Shown here: positions 8,826 to 17,326 of the stretch, piece after piece
How the letters are laid out: every line of letters begins with the position of its first letter
Position numbering within the stretch: the first letter of the stretch is position 1
NCBI RefSeq assembly: GCF_023913775.1
Contig: NZ_JAMXAX010000001.1
Span: 62,001 to 126,000, forward strand
Direction of reading: 5' to 3'
Origin: Acidovorax facilis
Lineage (GTDB): Bacteria > Pseudomonadota > Gammaproteobacteria > Burkholderiales > Burkholderiaceae_C
Length of the DNA: 64,000 nt
Notes under the pieces: model-generated
What the model saw: only the letters and a program-made list of their open reading frames with translations
Told to the model about the DNA's origin: nothing
The model's database searches: none
Translations under genes and position numbers: made by a program

Positions 8826-8910
8826 CCAGTACAGAACAGCAAACCAACCCATCTGTACTGGCCGTACTGGGATGCCTCTGTACTGTCTATCGAACAGAGT
8901 GCCAGTACAG
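8826..8910. promoter_or_regulatory. Operator-like repeats between DUF2917 gene and MocR regulator
   Basis: Five copies of a 9-bp word in both orientations lie in the divergent gap: CCAGTACAG at 8826-8834, CTGTACTGG at 8853-8861, CCGTACTGG at 8862-8870, CTGTACTG at 8878-8885 and CCAGTACAG at 8902-8910. The word shares the palindromic centre GTAC. The arrangement suggests a binding region for the GntR-type winged-helix domain of the adjacent regulator, controlling both its own gene and the DUF2917 gene. Seen in sequence; binding is inferred. Confidence 0.75.
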
Positions 8911-8918
8911 AATGCAGC

Positions 8919-10373
8919 ATGGCCACCGATGACGCACCTCCGCTGTACCTCCAGATTGCCGAGCAACTCGCGCAGCTGATCCGCAATGGCACGCTCGCGC
9001 GCGGCGAAAAGCTGCCGTCGGTGCGAGAACTGGCGCGCCAGCACGGCGTGGCGCAGACCACGGTGGTGCAGGCCTACCACTGGCTCGAAGATGCGCGCCT
9101 GATCACCGCGCGCCCGCGCTCAGGCTTTTTTGTGGCGGCGCGGCCGGTGAGCCTGCCCGAGCCCAGCACACCGCGCCCGATGCGCCGCCCACGCGAGGTG
9201 TCGGTGGACTGGCTGGGCCAGCGTATCCTGGGGCGCAACCAGCCGGTGGACATGATCTCGTACAGTGGCGGCACGCCCGGCCCCGAGCTGTTCAACCCCG
9301 ACCGCGTGCGCCGCGCCGTGGTGCGCGCCGCGCAGCGCCACCGCAACCTGCTGTGCACCTACCCCGGTTCGTCGGGCCATGAGGACGCGCGCCGTGCGCT
9401 GGCGCGCTATGCCGTCAGCCTGGGCTGCAGCCTGGACCCCGAGAACATCGTAATCACCGGGGGCTGCATGGACAGCATTGTGTTGTGCCTGCGCGCGGTG
9501 ACGCAGCCGGGCGACGTGGTGGCGCTGGAGTCACCCACGCATTTTTCGTTTCTGGAGGTGCTGCAGGGCCTGCACCTCAAGGCGCTGGAGATTCCCACCC
9601 ACCCGCGCAACGGACTGTCTCTTGATGCGCTGCAGCTCGCGCTGGACACCCAGCCCGTGAAGGCCGTGATGGTGGTGCCCACGCTCAGCAACCCGCTGGG
9701 CAGCTGCATGCCCCAGGCCGAGCGCAGGCGCCTGGTGCAGATGGCGGCGCGGTACGACATGGCGGTCATCGAGGACGCGATCTACAACGACCTGGTCGAG
9801 GTGGACGAGATGCGCCGCACCGTCAAGTCGTACGACACCACAGGCCATGTGATGTTGTGCGACTCGTTCTCCAAGACGCTGGCGCCGGGCCTGCGCCTGG
9901 GCTGGCTGGAGGCTGGCCGCTGGGCCGACAAGCTGCGCGCCATCAAGGACCTGCAGGCGGGCGGCCAGTCCGCCGTGCTGGAACTGGCCCTGGCCGATCT
10001 CATCACCCAGGCGGGCCACGCCGCCGCCATGCGCCAGCTGCGCGCGGCCGTGGCGGCGCGCATGGACGAGGTGCGCCATGTGATTGCCGCGCACTTCCCG
10101 CAGGGTACGCGCGTGAGTGACCCGCCCGGCGGCCTGCTGCTGTGGCTGGAGCTGCCGCGCGCGCTTGATTCGGTGCAACTGCACGAGGCCTGCCTGGCCC
10201 AGCAGATCCTGATCGCACCCGGCACGGTGTTCAGCGCCAGCGGACGGTTCCGCAACTGCCTGCGCATCGGCGTGGGAGGCGACTGGACGCCCGCCCACCT
10301 GCAGGCGCTGCGCACCGTGGGTGACATGGCGTGCCAGATGCTGCAAAGCGGGGCACCCCGCAAGGCAGCTTGA
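8919..10373 (+). CDS. MocR-type GntR regulator with aminotransferase domain
   Basis: A fused transcription regulator of 484 residues. Residues about 8-75 are a GntR winged helix (YLQIAEQLAQLIRNGTLARG, then KLPSVRELARQHGVAQTTVV). After a Pro-rich linker, residues about 115-475 are a fold-type I aminotransferase domain with the PLP lysine K319 in CDSFSKTLAPGLRLGW. MocR proteins sense PLP-bound amines or amino acids and regulate a neighbouring gene, here probably the divergent DUF2917 gene. The ATG at 8919 is chosen because upstream codons would run through the operator region. Its place between hisD and hisC is unusual. Confidence 0.9.
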   Translation: MATDDAPPLYLQIAEQLAQLIRNGTLARGEKLPSVRELARQHGVAQTTVVQAYHWLEDARLITARPRSGFFVAARPVSLPEPSTPRPMRRPREVSVDWLGQRILGRNQPVDMISYSGGTPGPELFNPDRVRRAVVRAAQRHRNLLCTYPGSSGHEDARRALARYAVSLGCSLDPENIVITGGCMDSIVLCLRAVTQPGDVVALESPTHFSFLEVLQGLHLKALEIPTHPRNGLSLDALQLALDTQPVKAVMVVPTLSNPLGSCMPQAERRRLVQMAARYDMAVIEDAIYNDLVEVDEMRRTVKSYDTTGHVMLCDSFSKTLAPGLRLGWLEAGRWADKLRAIKDLQAGGQSAVLELALADLITQAGHAAAMRQLRAAVAARMDEVRHVIAAHFPQGTRVSDPPGGLLLWLELPRALDSVQLHEACLAQQILIAPGTVFSASGRFRNCLRIGVGGDWTPAHLQALRTVGDMACQMLQSGAPRKAA

Positions 10374-10391
10374 TTGTGGTGTTTTAATCAA

Positions 10392-10426
10392 CACGAAGTT
10401 CGTGGTGCACGAAGTTCGTGTAATAT
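10392..10426 (+). promoter_or_regulatory. Tandem palindromic operator and -10 box of the toxin-antitoxin pair
   Basis: Two identical 13-bp palindromes, CACGAAGTTCGTG, occupy 10392-10404 and 10408-10420, separated by 3 bp (16-bp period, about 1.5 turns). A TAATAT box (10421-10426) abuts the second copy, and the antitoxin ATG is at 10434. This is the pattern expected for autorepression by a dimeric DNA-binding antitoxin. The palindromes are seen directly; the role is inferred. Confidence 0.8.
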
Positions 10427-10433
10427 TTAGTCC

Positions 10434-10658
10434 ATGAAAAACATCACCGTGACCATGGACGACACCGTTGCCGAATGGGTGCGCGTGGAAGCCGCCAAGC
10501 GCGGCAGCAGCGTGTCCCGCCTGCTCGGTGAATGGCTGGCCGAAAAGATGCGCCAGGAAGACGCTTACGCCCAGGCCATGCGCGAGGCACTTGGGTTTGA
10601 ATCCTGGGGCGCGTCCAGTGGGCCCTATGTGCCGCGCGAAACCCTGTTTCTGCGCTGA
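10434..10658 (+). CDS. Ribbon-helix-helix-type antitoxin (VapB-like)
   Basis: A 74-residue protein. The start MKNITVTMDDTVAEWVRVEA followed by AKRGSSVSRLLGEWLAEKM is a strand-helix-helix pattern typical of CopG/Arc-type antitoxins. The C-terminal part (EALGFESWGASSGPYVPRE) would wrap the toxin. It is followed 14 bp later by a PIN-domain gene and preceded by two perfect operator palindromes, the standard organisation of a VapBC pair. The pair lies between a MocR regulator and hisC. Confidence 0.8.
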   Translation: MKNITVTMDDTVAEWVRVEAAKRGSSVSRLLGEWLAEKMRQEDAYAQAMREALGFESWGASSGPYVPRETLFLR

Positions 10659-10672
10659 ACGGGGCAAAACGC

Positions 10673-11125
10673 ATGGCCATCGTCCCCATCTTTGTCGATA
10701 CCGAAATCCTGCTCGCCAGCGTGGACGACCGCGATGCCGGGCGCCAGGCGCGGGCGCGCGAATGGATCAGCTTTTGCTGGCAGACGCGCAGCGGCCGCAT
10801 CAGCTCGCAGGTGCTCAACGAGCTGTACAACCAGGCCATCCAGCGTTTTGACGGCCCGCAGGTGCTGCAGCAGGTGCGCGCCCAGGTGCGCCGCCTGCGC
10901 GTGTGGCTGCCGCCGCACCTCGACTCCTACACGGTGGACGGCGCCTGGGACCTGCAGGACCGCTACCGCCTGGGCTACTGGGATGCGCTCATCCTCTCGT
11001 CCGCCCACCAGCAGGGCTGCCGCTACCTGCTCACCGAAGCGTTGCCACACGACCAGCCGATGGACGCCGTGCGGCCGATCAACCCTTTTCTTGTCACCCC
11101 CAACGAACTGGACACCACCGAATGA
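10673..11125 (+). CDS. PIN-domain toxin (VapC-like), one acidic residue missing
   Basis: A PIN-domain protein of 150 residues, the likely ribonuclease toxin of the pair. Three of the four family acidic positions are visible: D9 in FVDTEILLASVDD, E50 in SSQVLNELYNQA and D104 in GYWDALILSSA. The fourth, normally Asp in a motif like LLTEDLxHG, reads LLTEALPHDQ here, with Ala at 123 (GCG codon). By family knowledge this should weaken metal binding, so the toxin may be attenuated. The stop overlaps the hisC ATG by 4 bp, so hisC translation may depend on this gene. Confidence 0.82.
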   Translation: MAIVPIFVDTEILLASVDDRDAGRQARAREWISFCWQTRSGRISSQVLNELYNQAIQRFDGPQVLQQVRAQVRRLRVWLPPHLDSYTVDGAWDLQDRYRLGYWDALILSSAHQQGCRYLLTEALPHDQPMDAVRPINPFLVTPNELDTTE

Positions 11126-12243
11126 CTACTCCTGCGTCGTCTCCTCTCCAAGCCCTGGCCCGTATCCGCCCCGACGTGCGCGCCATGCACGCTTACGGCG
11201 TGCAGCCCTCCACCGGCATGCTCAAGATGGACGCGATGGAGAACCCGTTCCGCCTGCCCGCGCACCTCCAGGCCGCGCTGGGCCAGCGCCTGGGCGCGGT
11301 GGCGCTCAACCGCTACCCCGGCGACCGCCTGCTGGACCTGAAGGCGGCGCTCGCGAAATACGCCGGGATGCCCGAGGGCTACGGCGTGGTGCTGGGCAAT
11401 GGCTCGGACGAACTCATCACCCTGCTGGCCCTGGCCTGCGCACAGCCCGGCACGGGCCAGCGCGCCACCATGCTGGCGCCCATGCCGGGTTTTGTGATGT
11501 ACCCGCTGTCTGCGCAGCTGCAGGGCCTGGACTTTGTCGGCGTGCCGCTCACGCCCGACTTCGAGCTGGATGAGCCCGCCATGCTGGCCGCCATCGCGCA
11601 GCACAACCCCGCCATCACCTACATCGCCTACCCCAACAACCCCACGGCCACGCTGTGGGACGAGGGCGCAGTGCAGCGCATCATCGACGCCGCGGGCGCT
11701 CAGGGCGGCATCGTGGTCATGGACGAGGCCTACCAGCCCTTTGCCAGCCGCACCTGGATCGACCGCATGCGCGCCGAGCCCGCGCGCAACGCGCACGTGC
11801 TGCTCATGCGCACGCTCAGCAAGTTTGGCCTCGCAGGCGTGCGGCTGGGCTACCTCATCGGGCCCTCGGCGTTCGTGAGCGAGATCGACAAGGTGCGCCC
11901 GCCCTACAACGTGAGCGTGCTCAACTGCGAAGCCGCCCTGTTTGCTCTGGAACACGCCGAGGTTTTCGCCGCCCAGGCGGCGGAAATCCGTGCCGAACGC
12001 ACCACGCTCATCGCAGCCCTGCGCCAGATGCCAGGAGTGGAAAAGTGCTGGGACAGCGAGGCCAACATGGTGCTGATCCGTGTGGCGGATTCCGCCAAGG
12101 CCTACGAGGGCATGAAAAACCGCAAGGTGCTCGTCAAGAACGTTTCTACAATGCACCCATTGCTGGTCAACTGCCTGCGTCTTACGGTAGGCACTGCCGA
12201 AGACAACGCGCAGATGCTGGCCGCACTCCAAGCCTCCCTATGA
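11122..12243 (+). CDS. hisC: Histidinol-phosphate aminotransferase
   Basis: PLP enzyme that converts imidazole acetol phosphate to histidinol phosphate using glutamate. Start [20 protein letters not shown] at 11122 overlaps the PIN toxin stop (ATGA). It has 373 residues. The PLP lysine is K234 in [33 protein letters not shown] and [11 protein letters not shown] are the usual cofactor-binding motifs. The substrate-specific start [10 protein letters not shown] is present. It also overlaps hisB by 4 bp at its end. The his genes resume here after the inserted regulator and toxin-antitoxin block. Confidence 0.96.
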   Translation: MTTPASSPLQALARIRPDVRAMHAYGVQPSTGMLKMDAMENPFRLPAHLQAALGQRLGAVALNRYPGDRLLDLKAALAKYAGMPEGYGVVLGNGSDELITLLALACAQPGTGQRATMLAPMPGFVMYPLSAQLQGLDFVGVPLTPDFELDEPAMLAAIAQHNPAITYIAYPNNPTATLWDEGAVQRIIDAAGAQGGIVVMDEAYQPFASRTWIDRMRAEPARNAHVLLMRTLSKFGLAGVRLGYLIGPSAFVSEIDKVRPPYNVSVLNCEAALFALEHAEVFAAQAAEIRAERTTLIAALRQMPGVEKCWDSEANMVLIRVADSAKAYEGMKNRKVLVKNVSTMHPLLVNCLRLTVGTAEDNAQMLAALQASL

Positions 12244-12878
12244 CTTCCTCCGCACTCGTACCTTCCGCCCCATCGGCCGACCCGATGGCCGACCGCATCG
12301 CCGAGGTCAGCCGCAACACCGCCGAAACGCGCATCAGTGTGCGCATCAACCTCGACGGCACCGGCCAGGCGAAGCTGCACACCGGCATCGGCTTCTTCGA
12401 CCACATGCTCGACCAGATCGCCCGCCATGGGCTGATCGACCTCGACATCGACTGCGAGGGTGACCTGCACATCGACGGCCACCACACCGTGGAAGACGTG
12501 GGCATCACGCTGGGCCAGGCTTTTGCGCGCGCCGTGGGCGACAAGAAGGGCATCCGCCGCTACGGGCATGCCTACGTGCCGCTGGACGAAGCGCTATCGC
12601 GTGTGGTGGTGGATTTCTCGGGCCGCCCCGGGCTGCACATGGATGTGAAGTTCACGGCCGGGAGCATCGGCCAGCTCGACACGCAACTGGTGTTCGAGTT
12701 CTTCCAGGGCTTTGTGAACCACGCGGGCGTCACGCTGCACATCGACAACCTCAAGGGCGTCAACGCACACCACCAGTGCGAGACCATCTTCAAGGCGTTC
12801 GGGCGCACGCTGCGTGCGGCGCTGGAGCGTGATCCGCGCTCGGCCGGTGTCATCCCCTCCACCAAGGGTTCGTTGTGA
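12240..12878 (+). CDS. hisB: Imidazoleglycerol-phosphate dehydratase
   Basis: Manganese-dependent dehydratase of histidine synthesis, 212 residues, monofunctional (no phosphatase domain). The metal-binding motifs [18 protein letters not shown] and [14 protein letters not shown] form the first half, and the repeated half ends with [18 protein letters not shown]. The start at 12240 overlaps the hisC stop; an alternative ATG 15 codons later (MADRIAEV) would remove a weakly conserved leader. It is followed by a family A repeat before hisH. Confidence 0.97.
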   Translation: MTSSALVPSAPSADPMADRIAEVSRNTAETRISVRINLDGTGQAKLHTGIGFFDHMLDQIARHGLIDLDIDCEGDLHIDGHHTVEDVGITLGQAFARAVGDKKGIRRYGHAYVPLDEALSRVVVDFSGRPGLHMDVKFTAGSIGQLDTQLVFEFFQGFVNHAGVTLHIDNLKGVNAHHQCETIFKAFGRTLRAALERDPRSAGVIPSTKGSL

Positions 12879-12936
12879 AATTTTGGGTTAAATCAGGCGC
12901 TATCGCTTGATGGATAAGCGCTAGTAGCTATGAATA
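12879..12936 (+). repeat. Family A intergenic element, copy 2 (hisB-hisH)
   Basis: The hisB-hisH gap is filled by this copy. The core is ATCGCTT (12902-12908), GATGGAT, AAGCGCT (12916-12922), then AGTAGCTATG. The hisH ATG at 12930 follows the core by only 7 bp, so the right side of the element forms the hisH initiation region. Confidence 0.85.
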
Positions 12937-13607
12937 TGGAAGCAAAAACAGTGGCGGTCGTGGACTACGGCATGGGCAACCTGCGCTCGGTGTCGCAGGC
13001 CGTGCAGGCCGCCGCCGAGGGCACGGGCTGGACCGTGGTCGTCACCCAGCGCCCCGAAGACGTGCGCGCCGCCCAGCGCATCGTGCTGCCAGGGCAGGGC
13101 GCCATGCCCGACTGCATGCGCGAGCTGCGCGAGTCCGGCCTGCAGGAATCGGTGCTCGAAGCCGCGGCCTCCAAGCCAATGTTCGGCGTGTGCGTGGGCA
13201 TGCAGATGCTGCTGGACCACAGCGCCGAGGGGGATACGCCGGGCCTTGGCCTCATCCCTGGCGATGTGCTCAAGTTCGACCTGGCAGGCCGCACCCAGCC
13301 TGACGGCAGCCGCTTCAAGGTGCCCCAGATGGGCTGGAACCAGGTGCGGCAGATGCCCCACGCCCACCACGGCGGTGGCGTGCACCCGGTGTGGGCTGGC
13401 GTGCCGGACAGCAGCTACTTTTACTTTGTGCACAGTTTCTACGCCGTGCCGCAAAATCCTGCCCACTGCGCAGGGCAAACGGACTACGGCGGTTTGTTCG
13501 CCGCCGCCATTGCACGCGATAATATTTTTGCGACCCAGTTTCACCCGGAGAAAAGCGCGGAGCATGGCTTGGCCCTGTACCGCAATTTTCTGCACTGGAA
13601 TCCCTGA
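12930..13607 (+). CDS. hisH: Imidazole glycerol phosphate synthase, glutaminase subunit
   Basis: Glutamine amidotransferase subunit that hydrolyses glutamine and channels ammonia to HisF. It has 225 residues; the family core starts at [17 protein letters not shown]. The triad is visible: C88 in [13 protein letters not shown], and H205 and E207 in [14 protein letters not shown]. It is slightly longer than the typical 200-215. The first residues (MNMEAKT) come from the tail of the preceding repeat element; a second in-frame ATG two codons later is equally possible. Confidence 0.97.
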   Translation: MNMEAKTVAVVDYGMGNLRSVSQAVQAAAEGTGWTVVVTQRPEDVRAAQRIVLPGQGAMPDCMRELRESGLQESVLEAAASKPMFGVCVGMQMLLDHSAEGDTPGLGLIPGDVLKFDLAGRTQPDGSRFKVPQMGWNQVRQMPHAHHGGGVHPVWAGVPDSSYFYFVHSFYAVPQNPAHCAGQTDYGGLFAAAIARDNIFATQFHPEKSAEHGLALYRNFLHWNP

Positions 13608-13672
13608 TCCCTTAACCGCCACCCGTTCGGGCCGAGCTGCGTCTCGCCCTTTTTCACCCGAACTTCACCACC

Positions 13673-14413
13673 ATGCTGCTCATCCCCGCCATCGACCTCA
13701 AAGACGGCCACTGCGTACGCCTCAAACAAGGCGATATGGACCAATCCACCACCTTTGGTGAAGACCCCGCCGCCATGGCGCGCAAATGGGTGGATGCCGG
13801 TGCACGCCGCCTGCACCTGGTGGACTTGAACGGTGCGTTTGCGGGCGTGCCCAAGAACTACAGCGCCATCAAGTCCATCCTGAAAGAGGTGGGCGACGAC
13901 ATTCCCGTGCAGCTGGGCGGCGGCATCCGTGACCTGGACACCATCGAGAAATACATCGACGGCGGCCTGCGCTACGTGATCATCGGCACGGCTGCGGTCA
14001 AGAACCCCGGTTTTCTGAAGGACGCCTGCAGCGCCTTCGGCGGCCACATCATCGTGGGGCTCGACGCCAAGGACGGCAAGGTCGCTACCGACGGCTGGAG
14101 CAAGCTCACCGGCCACGAGGTCGTGGACCTGGCCAAGAAGTTCGAGGACTGGGGCGTCGAATCCATCATCTACACCGACATCGGCCGCGACGGCATGCTC
14201 TCGGGCATCAACATCGACGCCACGGTGAAGCTGGCCCAGGCTTTGAGCATCCCCGTGATCGCCTCGGGCGGCCTGTCGAACATGGCCGATATCGAGCAGC
14301 TGTGCGCGGTGGAGAGCGAAGGCGTTGAAGGTGTGATCTGCGGCCGTGCCATATACAGCGGCGACCTCGACTTTGCTGCGGCGCAAGCGCGTGCCGACGA
14401 ACTGAACGGCTGA
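13673..14413 (+). CDS. hisA: Phosphoribosylformimino-AICAR-phosphate isomerase
   Basis: Isomerase of histidine synthesis that opens the ribose of ProFAR by an Amadori rearrangement. A TIM barrel of 246 residues starting [20 protein letters not shown], with the catalytic first-strand aspartate D8. The second half-barrel carries [19 protein letters not shown] and [16 protein letters not shown], the phosphate-binding loops. Spacing from hisH is 65 bp. It is followed by a family B repeat rather than directly by hisF. Confidence 0.97.
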   Translation: MLLIPAIDLKDGHCVRLKQGDMDQSTTFGEDPAAMARKWVDAGARRLHLVDLNGAFAGVPKNYSAIKSILKEVGDDIPVQLGGGIRDLDTIEKYIDGGLRYVIIGTAAVKNPGFLKDACSAFGGHIIVGLDAKDGKVATDGWSKLTGHEVVDLAKKFEDWGVESIIYTDIGRDGMLSGINIDATVKLAQALSIPVIASGGLSNMADIEQLCAVESEGVEGVICGRAIYSGDLDFAAAQARADELNG

Positions 14414-14420
14414 AACCGAT

Positions 14421-14512
14421 CACCCCCTGAGCGGCTTCGCCGCTTCCCCCCGGGGACGACGCCAGTGGCCTGGCGAAGTCAGTTCCACGGCGTCTGCTGG
14501 CCTCGGTAGCGC
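14421..14512 (+). repeat. Family B intergenic element, copy 1 (hisA-hisF)
   Basis: GC-rich element starting at CACCCCCTGA, with GCGGCTTCGCCGC forming a first hairpin, then TTCCCCCCGGGGACG, then GGCCTGGCGAAGTCAGTTCC and CGTCTGCTGG. It shares this order of blocks with four other copies in the window. It separates hisA from hisF inside the operon and shows no T-run. Confidence 0.8.
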
Positions 14513-14536
14513 CTAATCAACGAATCGCTCACTGAC

Positions 14537-15337
14537 ATGCTCGCAAAACGAATCATTCCCTGTCTTGACGTCACCGGAGGCCGTGTGGTCAAGGGCGTCA
14601 ATTTCGTCGAGCTGCGCGACGCAGGCGACCCGGTCGAAATTGCCGCGCGCTACAACGCGCAGGGCGCTGACGAGCTCACCTTCCTCGATATCACCGCCAC
14701 CAGCGATGGCCGTGACCTCATCCTGCACATCATCGAGGCCGTGGCCAGCCAGGTGTTCATTCCACTCACCGTGGGTGGCGGCGTGCGCACTGTGGAAGAC
14801 GTGCGCAGGCTGCTCAATGCGGGCGCCGACAAGACCAGTTTCAACTCGGCCGCGATTGCCAACCCTGACGTCATCAACGCCGTGTCTGCCAAGTACGGTG
14901 CTCAATGCATCGTGGTGGCCATCGACGCCAAGCGCCGCTCGGCCGAGGATGCGCAGCGCCTGGGCGCCAACGGTCAGCCCGTGGGTGCGGGCTGGGACGT
15001 GTACAGCCACGGGGGGCGCAAGAACACCGGCCTGGACGCCATTGCCTGGGCCACTGAGATGGCGCGGCGCGGTGCGGGCGAAATCCTGCTGACCAGCATG
15101 GACCGCGACGGCACCAAGGCAGGCTTTGACCTGGAGCTGACCCGCGCAGTGAGCGATGCGGTGAGCGTGCCCGTGATCGCCTCGGGCGGGGTGGGTAACC
15201 TGGACCACCTGGCCGACGGCATCCAGACCGGTGGTGCCGACGCGGTGCTGGCCGCCAGCATCTTCCATTACGGCGAATACACCGTGGGCCAGGCCAAGGC
15301 CCGCATGGCCGAGCGCGGCATTCCGGTGCGTCTGTGA
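14537..15337 (+). CDS. hisF: Imidazole glycerol phosphate synthase, cyclase subunit
   Basis: Cyclase partner of HisH; makes imidazole glycerol phosphate and AICAR from PRFAR. TIM barrel of 266 residues starting [20 protein letters not shown], with the catalytic aspartate D11 and a second one in [20 protein letters not shown]. Phosphate loops are [20 protein letters not shown] and [16 protein letters not shown]. Its stop overlaps a GTG start of the next gene (GTGA). Confidence 0.97.
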   Translation: MLAKRIIPCLDVTGGRVVKGVNFVELRDAGDPVEIAARYNAQGADELTFLDITATSDGRDLILHIIEAVASQVFIPLTVGGGVRTVEDVRRLLNAGADKTSFNSAAIANPDVINAVSAKYGAQCIVVAIDAKRRSAEDAQRLGANGQPVGAGWDVYSHGGRKNTGLDAIAWATEMARRGAGEILLTSMDRDGTKAGFDLELTRAVSDAVSVPVIASGGVGNLDHLADGIQTGGADAVLAASIFHYGEYTVGQAKARMAERGIPVRL

Positions 15338-15909
15338 CGACGCCATTCGCGGGCGCGCGTTGGGCGCTGGTGGTGGCCCTGGCGGCCACGGCACTGCCCG
15401 CTGCGGCGCAGCAGGTGCCGCCCCCGTCGTATGCGAGTTTTTCTGAGCGCCTGCCCTGTGTGCACCGCATTGGCCGCTGCTTTGACGCGACCATCGGCGG
15501 CAAGCCGGTGGAGGTGATTGCCGACAAGGCCGAATTCGAGAAGCTCAAGGCCCTGCTCCAGACGCTGAACAGCAATGTGCGTGACGTGCACTGGATCGTG
15601 CGCGAACCCGTGTTGGGCACGCTCGCGCTGGACGTGGAAACCCGCGCCAACACGCTGGGTTTGCCGCTGGTGGGCGATGAGAAGGAAGAGCCCGATGTCA
15701 CCGTCTATGCCCTCGACGGCCAAGATCTGGAGAGCGAATCGGAGCTGGTAGCGCAGCAAAGCGTGCGCGTGAATGGCCAGCCCGTGGTGACGCAGCAGGA
15801 AACCCTCACGCAGGATTTTCTGCCCCCGGGGCGCTATGCGTTTGCCATCAAGTACCTGGGCCGCAAGAACTGGGATCGCAAGTGGGTGTTTTTGACCGTG
15901 GCGAAGTAA
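15334..15909 (+). CDS. Predicted exported protein, unknown function
   Basis: A 191-residue protein with a GTG start that overlaps the hisF stop by 4 bp. Residues 1-25 look like a cleavable signal peptide ([20 protein letters not shown]). The mature part has two cysteines close together ([17 protein letters not shown]), which could form a disulfide, then a mixed alpha/beta sequence ending in [21 protein letters not shown] do not recognise a named family. The coupling to hisF is surprising because the product appears to be exported while the His enzymes are cytoplasmic. Confidence 0.72.
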   Translation: MTTPFAGARWALVVALAATALPAAAQQVPPPSYASFSERLPCVHRIGRCFDATIGGKPVEVIADKAEFEKLKALLQTLNSNVRDVHWIVREPVLGTLALDVETRANTLGLPLVGDEKEEPDVTVYALDGQDLESESELVAQQSVRVNGQPVVTQQETLTQDFLPPGRYAFAIKYLGRKNWDRKWVFLTVAK

Positions 15910-15911
15910 AT

Positions 15912-15975
15912 TTTCGATCAAAAGTGGTTCTGGCGCTGAGGGTGAAAGCGCTAATAGCTATTGTTTTTGTAGTCA
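15912..15975 (-). repeat. Family A intergenic element, copy 3 (inverted)
   Basis: Read on the reverse strand this copy gives AATAGCTATTAGCGCTT, a short spacer, then CAGCGCCA and an AT-rich tail, matching the forward copies. The core spans about 15931-15953. It is the only clearly inverted copy and lies 90 bp before a forward copy in the same gap. Confidence 0.7.
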
Positions 15976-16049
15976 GATTTACGCGCTGCGCAGTGCTGCA
16001 ATTGGCTGCAAGCTGCCCGGTGAAGCATCTGTTTTTTCATTGAACTCTC

Positions 16050-16102
16050 ATTTTGATAGCTGCTAGCGCTTGATGGATAAGCGCTAGAGGCAAAAATGAC
16101 CT
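16050..16102 (+). repeat. Family A intergenic element, copy 4 (before hisI)
   Basis: A near-consensus copy: GATAGCTGCT, then AGCGCTT (16065-16071), GATGGAT, AAGCGCT (16079-16085), then AGAGGCAAAAAT. Its tail contains an ATG at 16096 in the hisI frame, which I regard as not the real hisI start. Confidence 0.88.
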
Positions 16103-16158
16103 CAAAACCGCTCGCCCGGCAGGCGGGCTGGTCATTCAAATCACCGACAATCCCGCCC

Positions 16159-16548
16159 ATGAACTGGCTCAACGAAGTGAAATGGGACGCGCAGGGCCTG
16201 GTGCCCGTGATTGCGCAGGAGCAGGGCACGGGCGACGTGCTGATGTTTGCCTGGATGAACCGCGAGGCCCTTGCCAAGACGGCAGAACTCGGCCGCGCCG
16301 TGTACTTCAGCCGCTCGCGCAAGAAGCTGTGGTTCAAGGGCGAAGAGTCCGGCCACGTGCAGACCGTGCACGAGATCCGCCTGGACTGCGACAACGATGT
16401 AGTGCTGCTCAAGGTCACCCAGCTCGGCCACGAGCCTGGCATCGCCTGCCACACAGGCCGCCACAGCTGTTTTTTCAGCGTGCTCAAGGACGGAGCCTGG
16501 CACGCGGTCGATCCGGTCTTGAAAGACCCTGAATCCATCTACAAGTAA
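16159..16548 (+). CDS. hisI: Phosphoribosyl-AMP cyclohydrolase
   Basis: Third step of histidine synthesis, hydrolysing PR-AMP; zinc and magnesium dependent. I start it at ATG 16159 ([20 protein letters not shown]), which matches the family N-terminus; the frame opens 21 codons earlier inside a repeat element. It has 129 residues. Metal-binding positions are in [13 protein letters not shown] and [13 protein letters not shown]. It is a stand-alone cyclohydrolase; the pyrophosphohydrolase is the separate hisE, which overlaps its stop by one base (TAATG). Confidence 0.95.
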   Translation: MNWLNEVKWDAQGLVPVIAQEQGTGDVLMFAWMNREALAKTAELGRAVYFSRSRKKLWFKGEESGHVQTVHEIRLDCDNDVVLLKVTQLGHEPGIACHTGRHSCFFSVLKDGAWHAVDPVLKDPESIYK

Positions 16549-16943
16549 TGGCAATGGACGACAAGACCATGAGTTCCAACGATTCCCTCGCACGCCTTGC
16601 CGATGTGATTGAAAGCCGCAAGCCTGCCAACGGCGGCGATCCCGATAAGAGCTATGTCTCGCGCCTGCTGCACAAAGGGCCGGATGCGTTTTTGAAGAAG
16701 ATCGGCGAGGAGGCCACCGAAGTCGTCATGGCGGCCAAGGATGTGGACCACGGCGCCGACAAGTCCAAGCTGGTTTACGAAGTGGCCGACCTCTGGTTCC
16801 ACTCCATGGTGGCGCTGGCCCACTATGGCCTCACGCCTGCCGATGTTCTGACCGAGCTGGAGCGCCGCGAGGGCACCAGCGGCATCGAGGAAAAAGCCTT
16901 GCGCAAGGTGGTTGCGCGCACTGCCGAAGAAGGAGCACCATGA
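16548..16943 (+). CDS. hisE: Phosphoribosyl-ATP pyrophosphatase
   Basis: Second step of histidine synthesis, PR-ATP to PR-AMP plus pyrophosphate. An all-alpha protein of 131 residues with the MazG-like signature [16 protein letters not shown] and [17 protein letters not shown] near the end. The first eight residues (MAMDDKTM) may not be translated if the second ATG is used. It overlaps hisI by 1 bp and the next gene by 4 bp. Confidence 0.95.
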   Translation: MAMDDKTMSSNDSLARLADVIESRKPANGGDPDKSYVSRLLHKGPDAFLKKIGEEATEVVMAAKDVDHGADKSKLVYEVADLWFHSMVALAHYGLTPADVLTELERREGTSGIEEKALRKVVARTAEEGAP

Positions 16944-17326
16944 ACGACATCATCGACGTGCAAAGCAATGAGCAAAAAGCCCAGGGCCTGAAGAACATCG
17001 GCTGGGTCAGCTATGTGCTGCACCTCATCGTGGCCGTGGGGGCCGTGCTGCCGGGTGCGCAAGCCAGCGCGCTGCTGCTCGTCATTGCGCTGGTGCTCGA
17101 TCTCGTCAAACGCGGCGATGCCGAAGGCACCTGGCAGGCCAATCATTTTTCGTGGCGCATCCGCACCGTGATCTGGGCGGGCGTGCTTTACATCGTCACC
17201 GCGCCGTTCTGGCTGCTGGGATTGTTTCTCTTTAACCCCGTATGGGTTGTGATCTCCCTGTGGTTCCTGTACCGCATCGTGCGCGGCATGCTGGCCATGA
17301 GCAAGAACCAGGCGGTGGATGCCTGA
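16940..17326 (+). CDS. Small integral membrane protein (DUF4870-like)
   Basis: A 128-residue protein with three hydrophobic segments ([34 protein letters not shown] with its surroundings, and [20 protein letters not shown] running into [14 protein letters not shown]). The layout and the [12 protein letters not shown] loop between segments resemble DUF4870-type proteins. No catalytic residues are apparent. It overlaps hisE by 4 bp and the patatin gene by 8 bp, so it belongs to the distal part of the his transcript. Function unknown. Confidence 0.75.
   Translation: MNDIIDVQSNEQKAQGLKNIGWVSYVLHLIVAVGAVLPGAQASALLLVIALVLDLVKRGDAEGTWQANHFSWRIRTVIWAGVLYIVTAPFWLLGLFLFNPVWVVISLWFLYRIVRGMLAMSKNQAVDA

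Noticed and set aside
8628-8918. An N-terminal extension of the MocR regulator
   Set aside because: The extension would run through the operator repeats and the DUF2917 gene; the winged-helix domain begins right after ATG 8919.
10434-11125. Reading the toxin-antitoxin pair as the edge of a prophage or genomic island
   Set aside because: There is no integrase, tRNA junction, direct repeat or transposase nearby, and the pair is fused to hisC by a 4-bp overlap.
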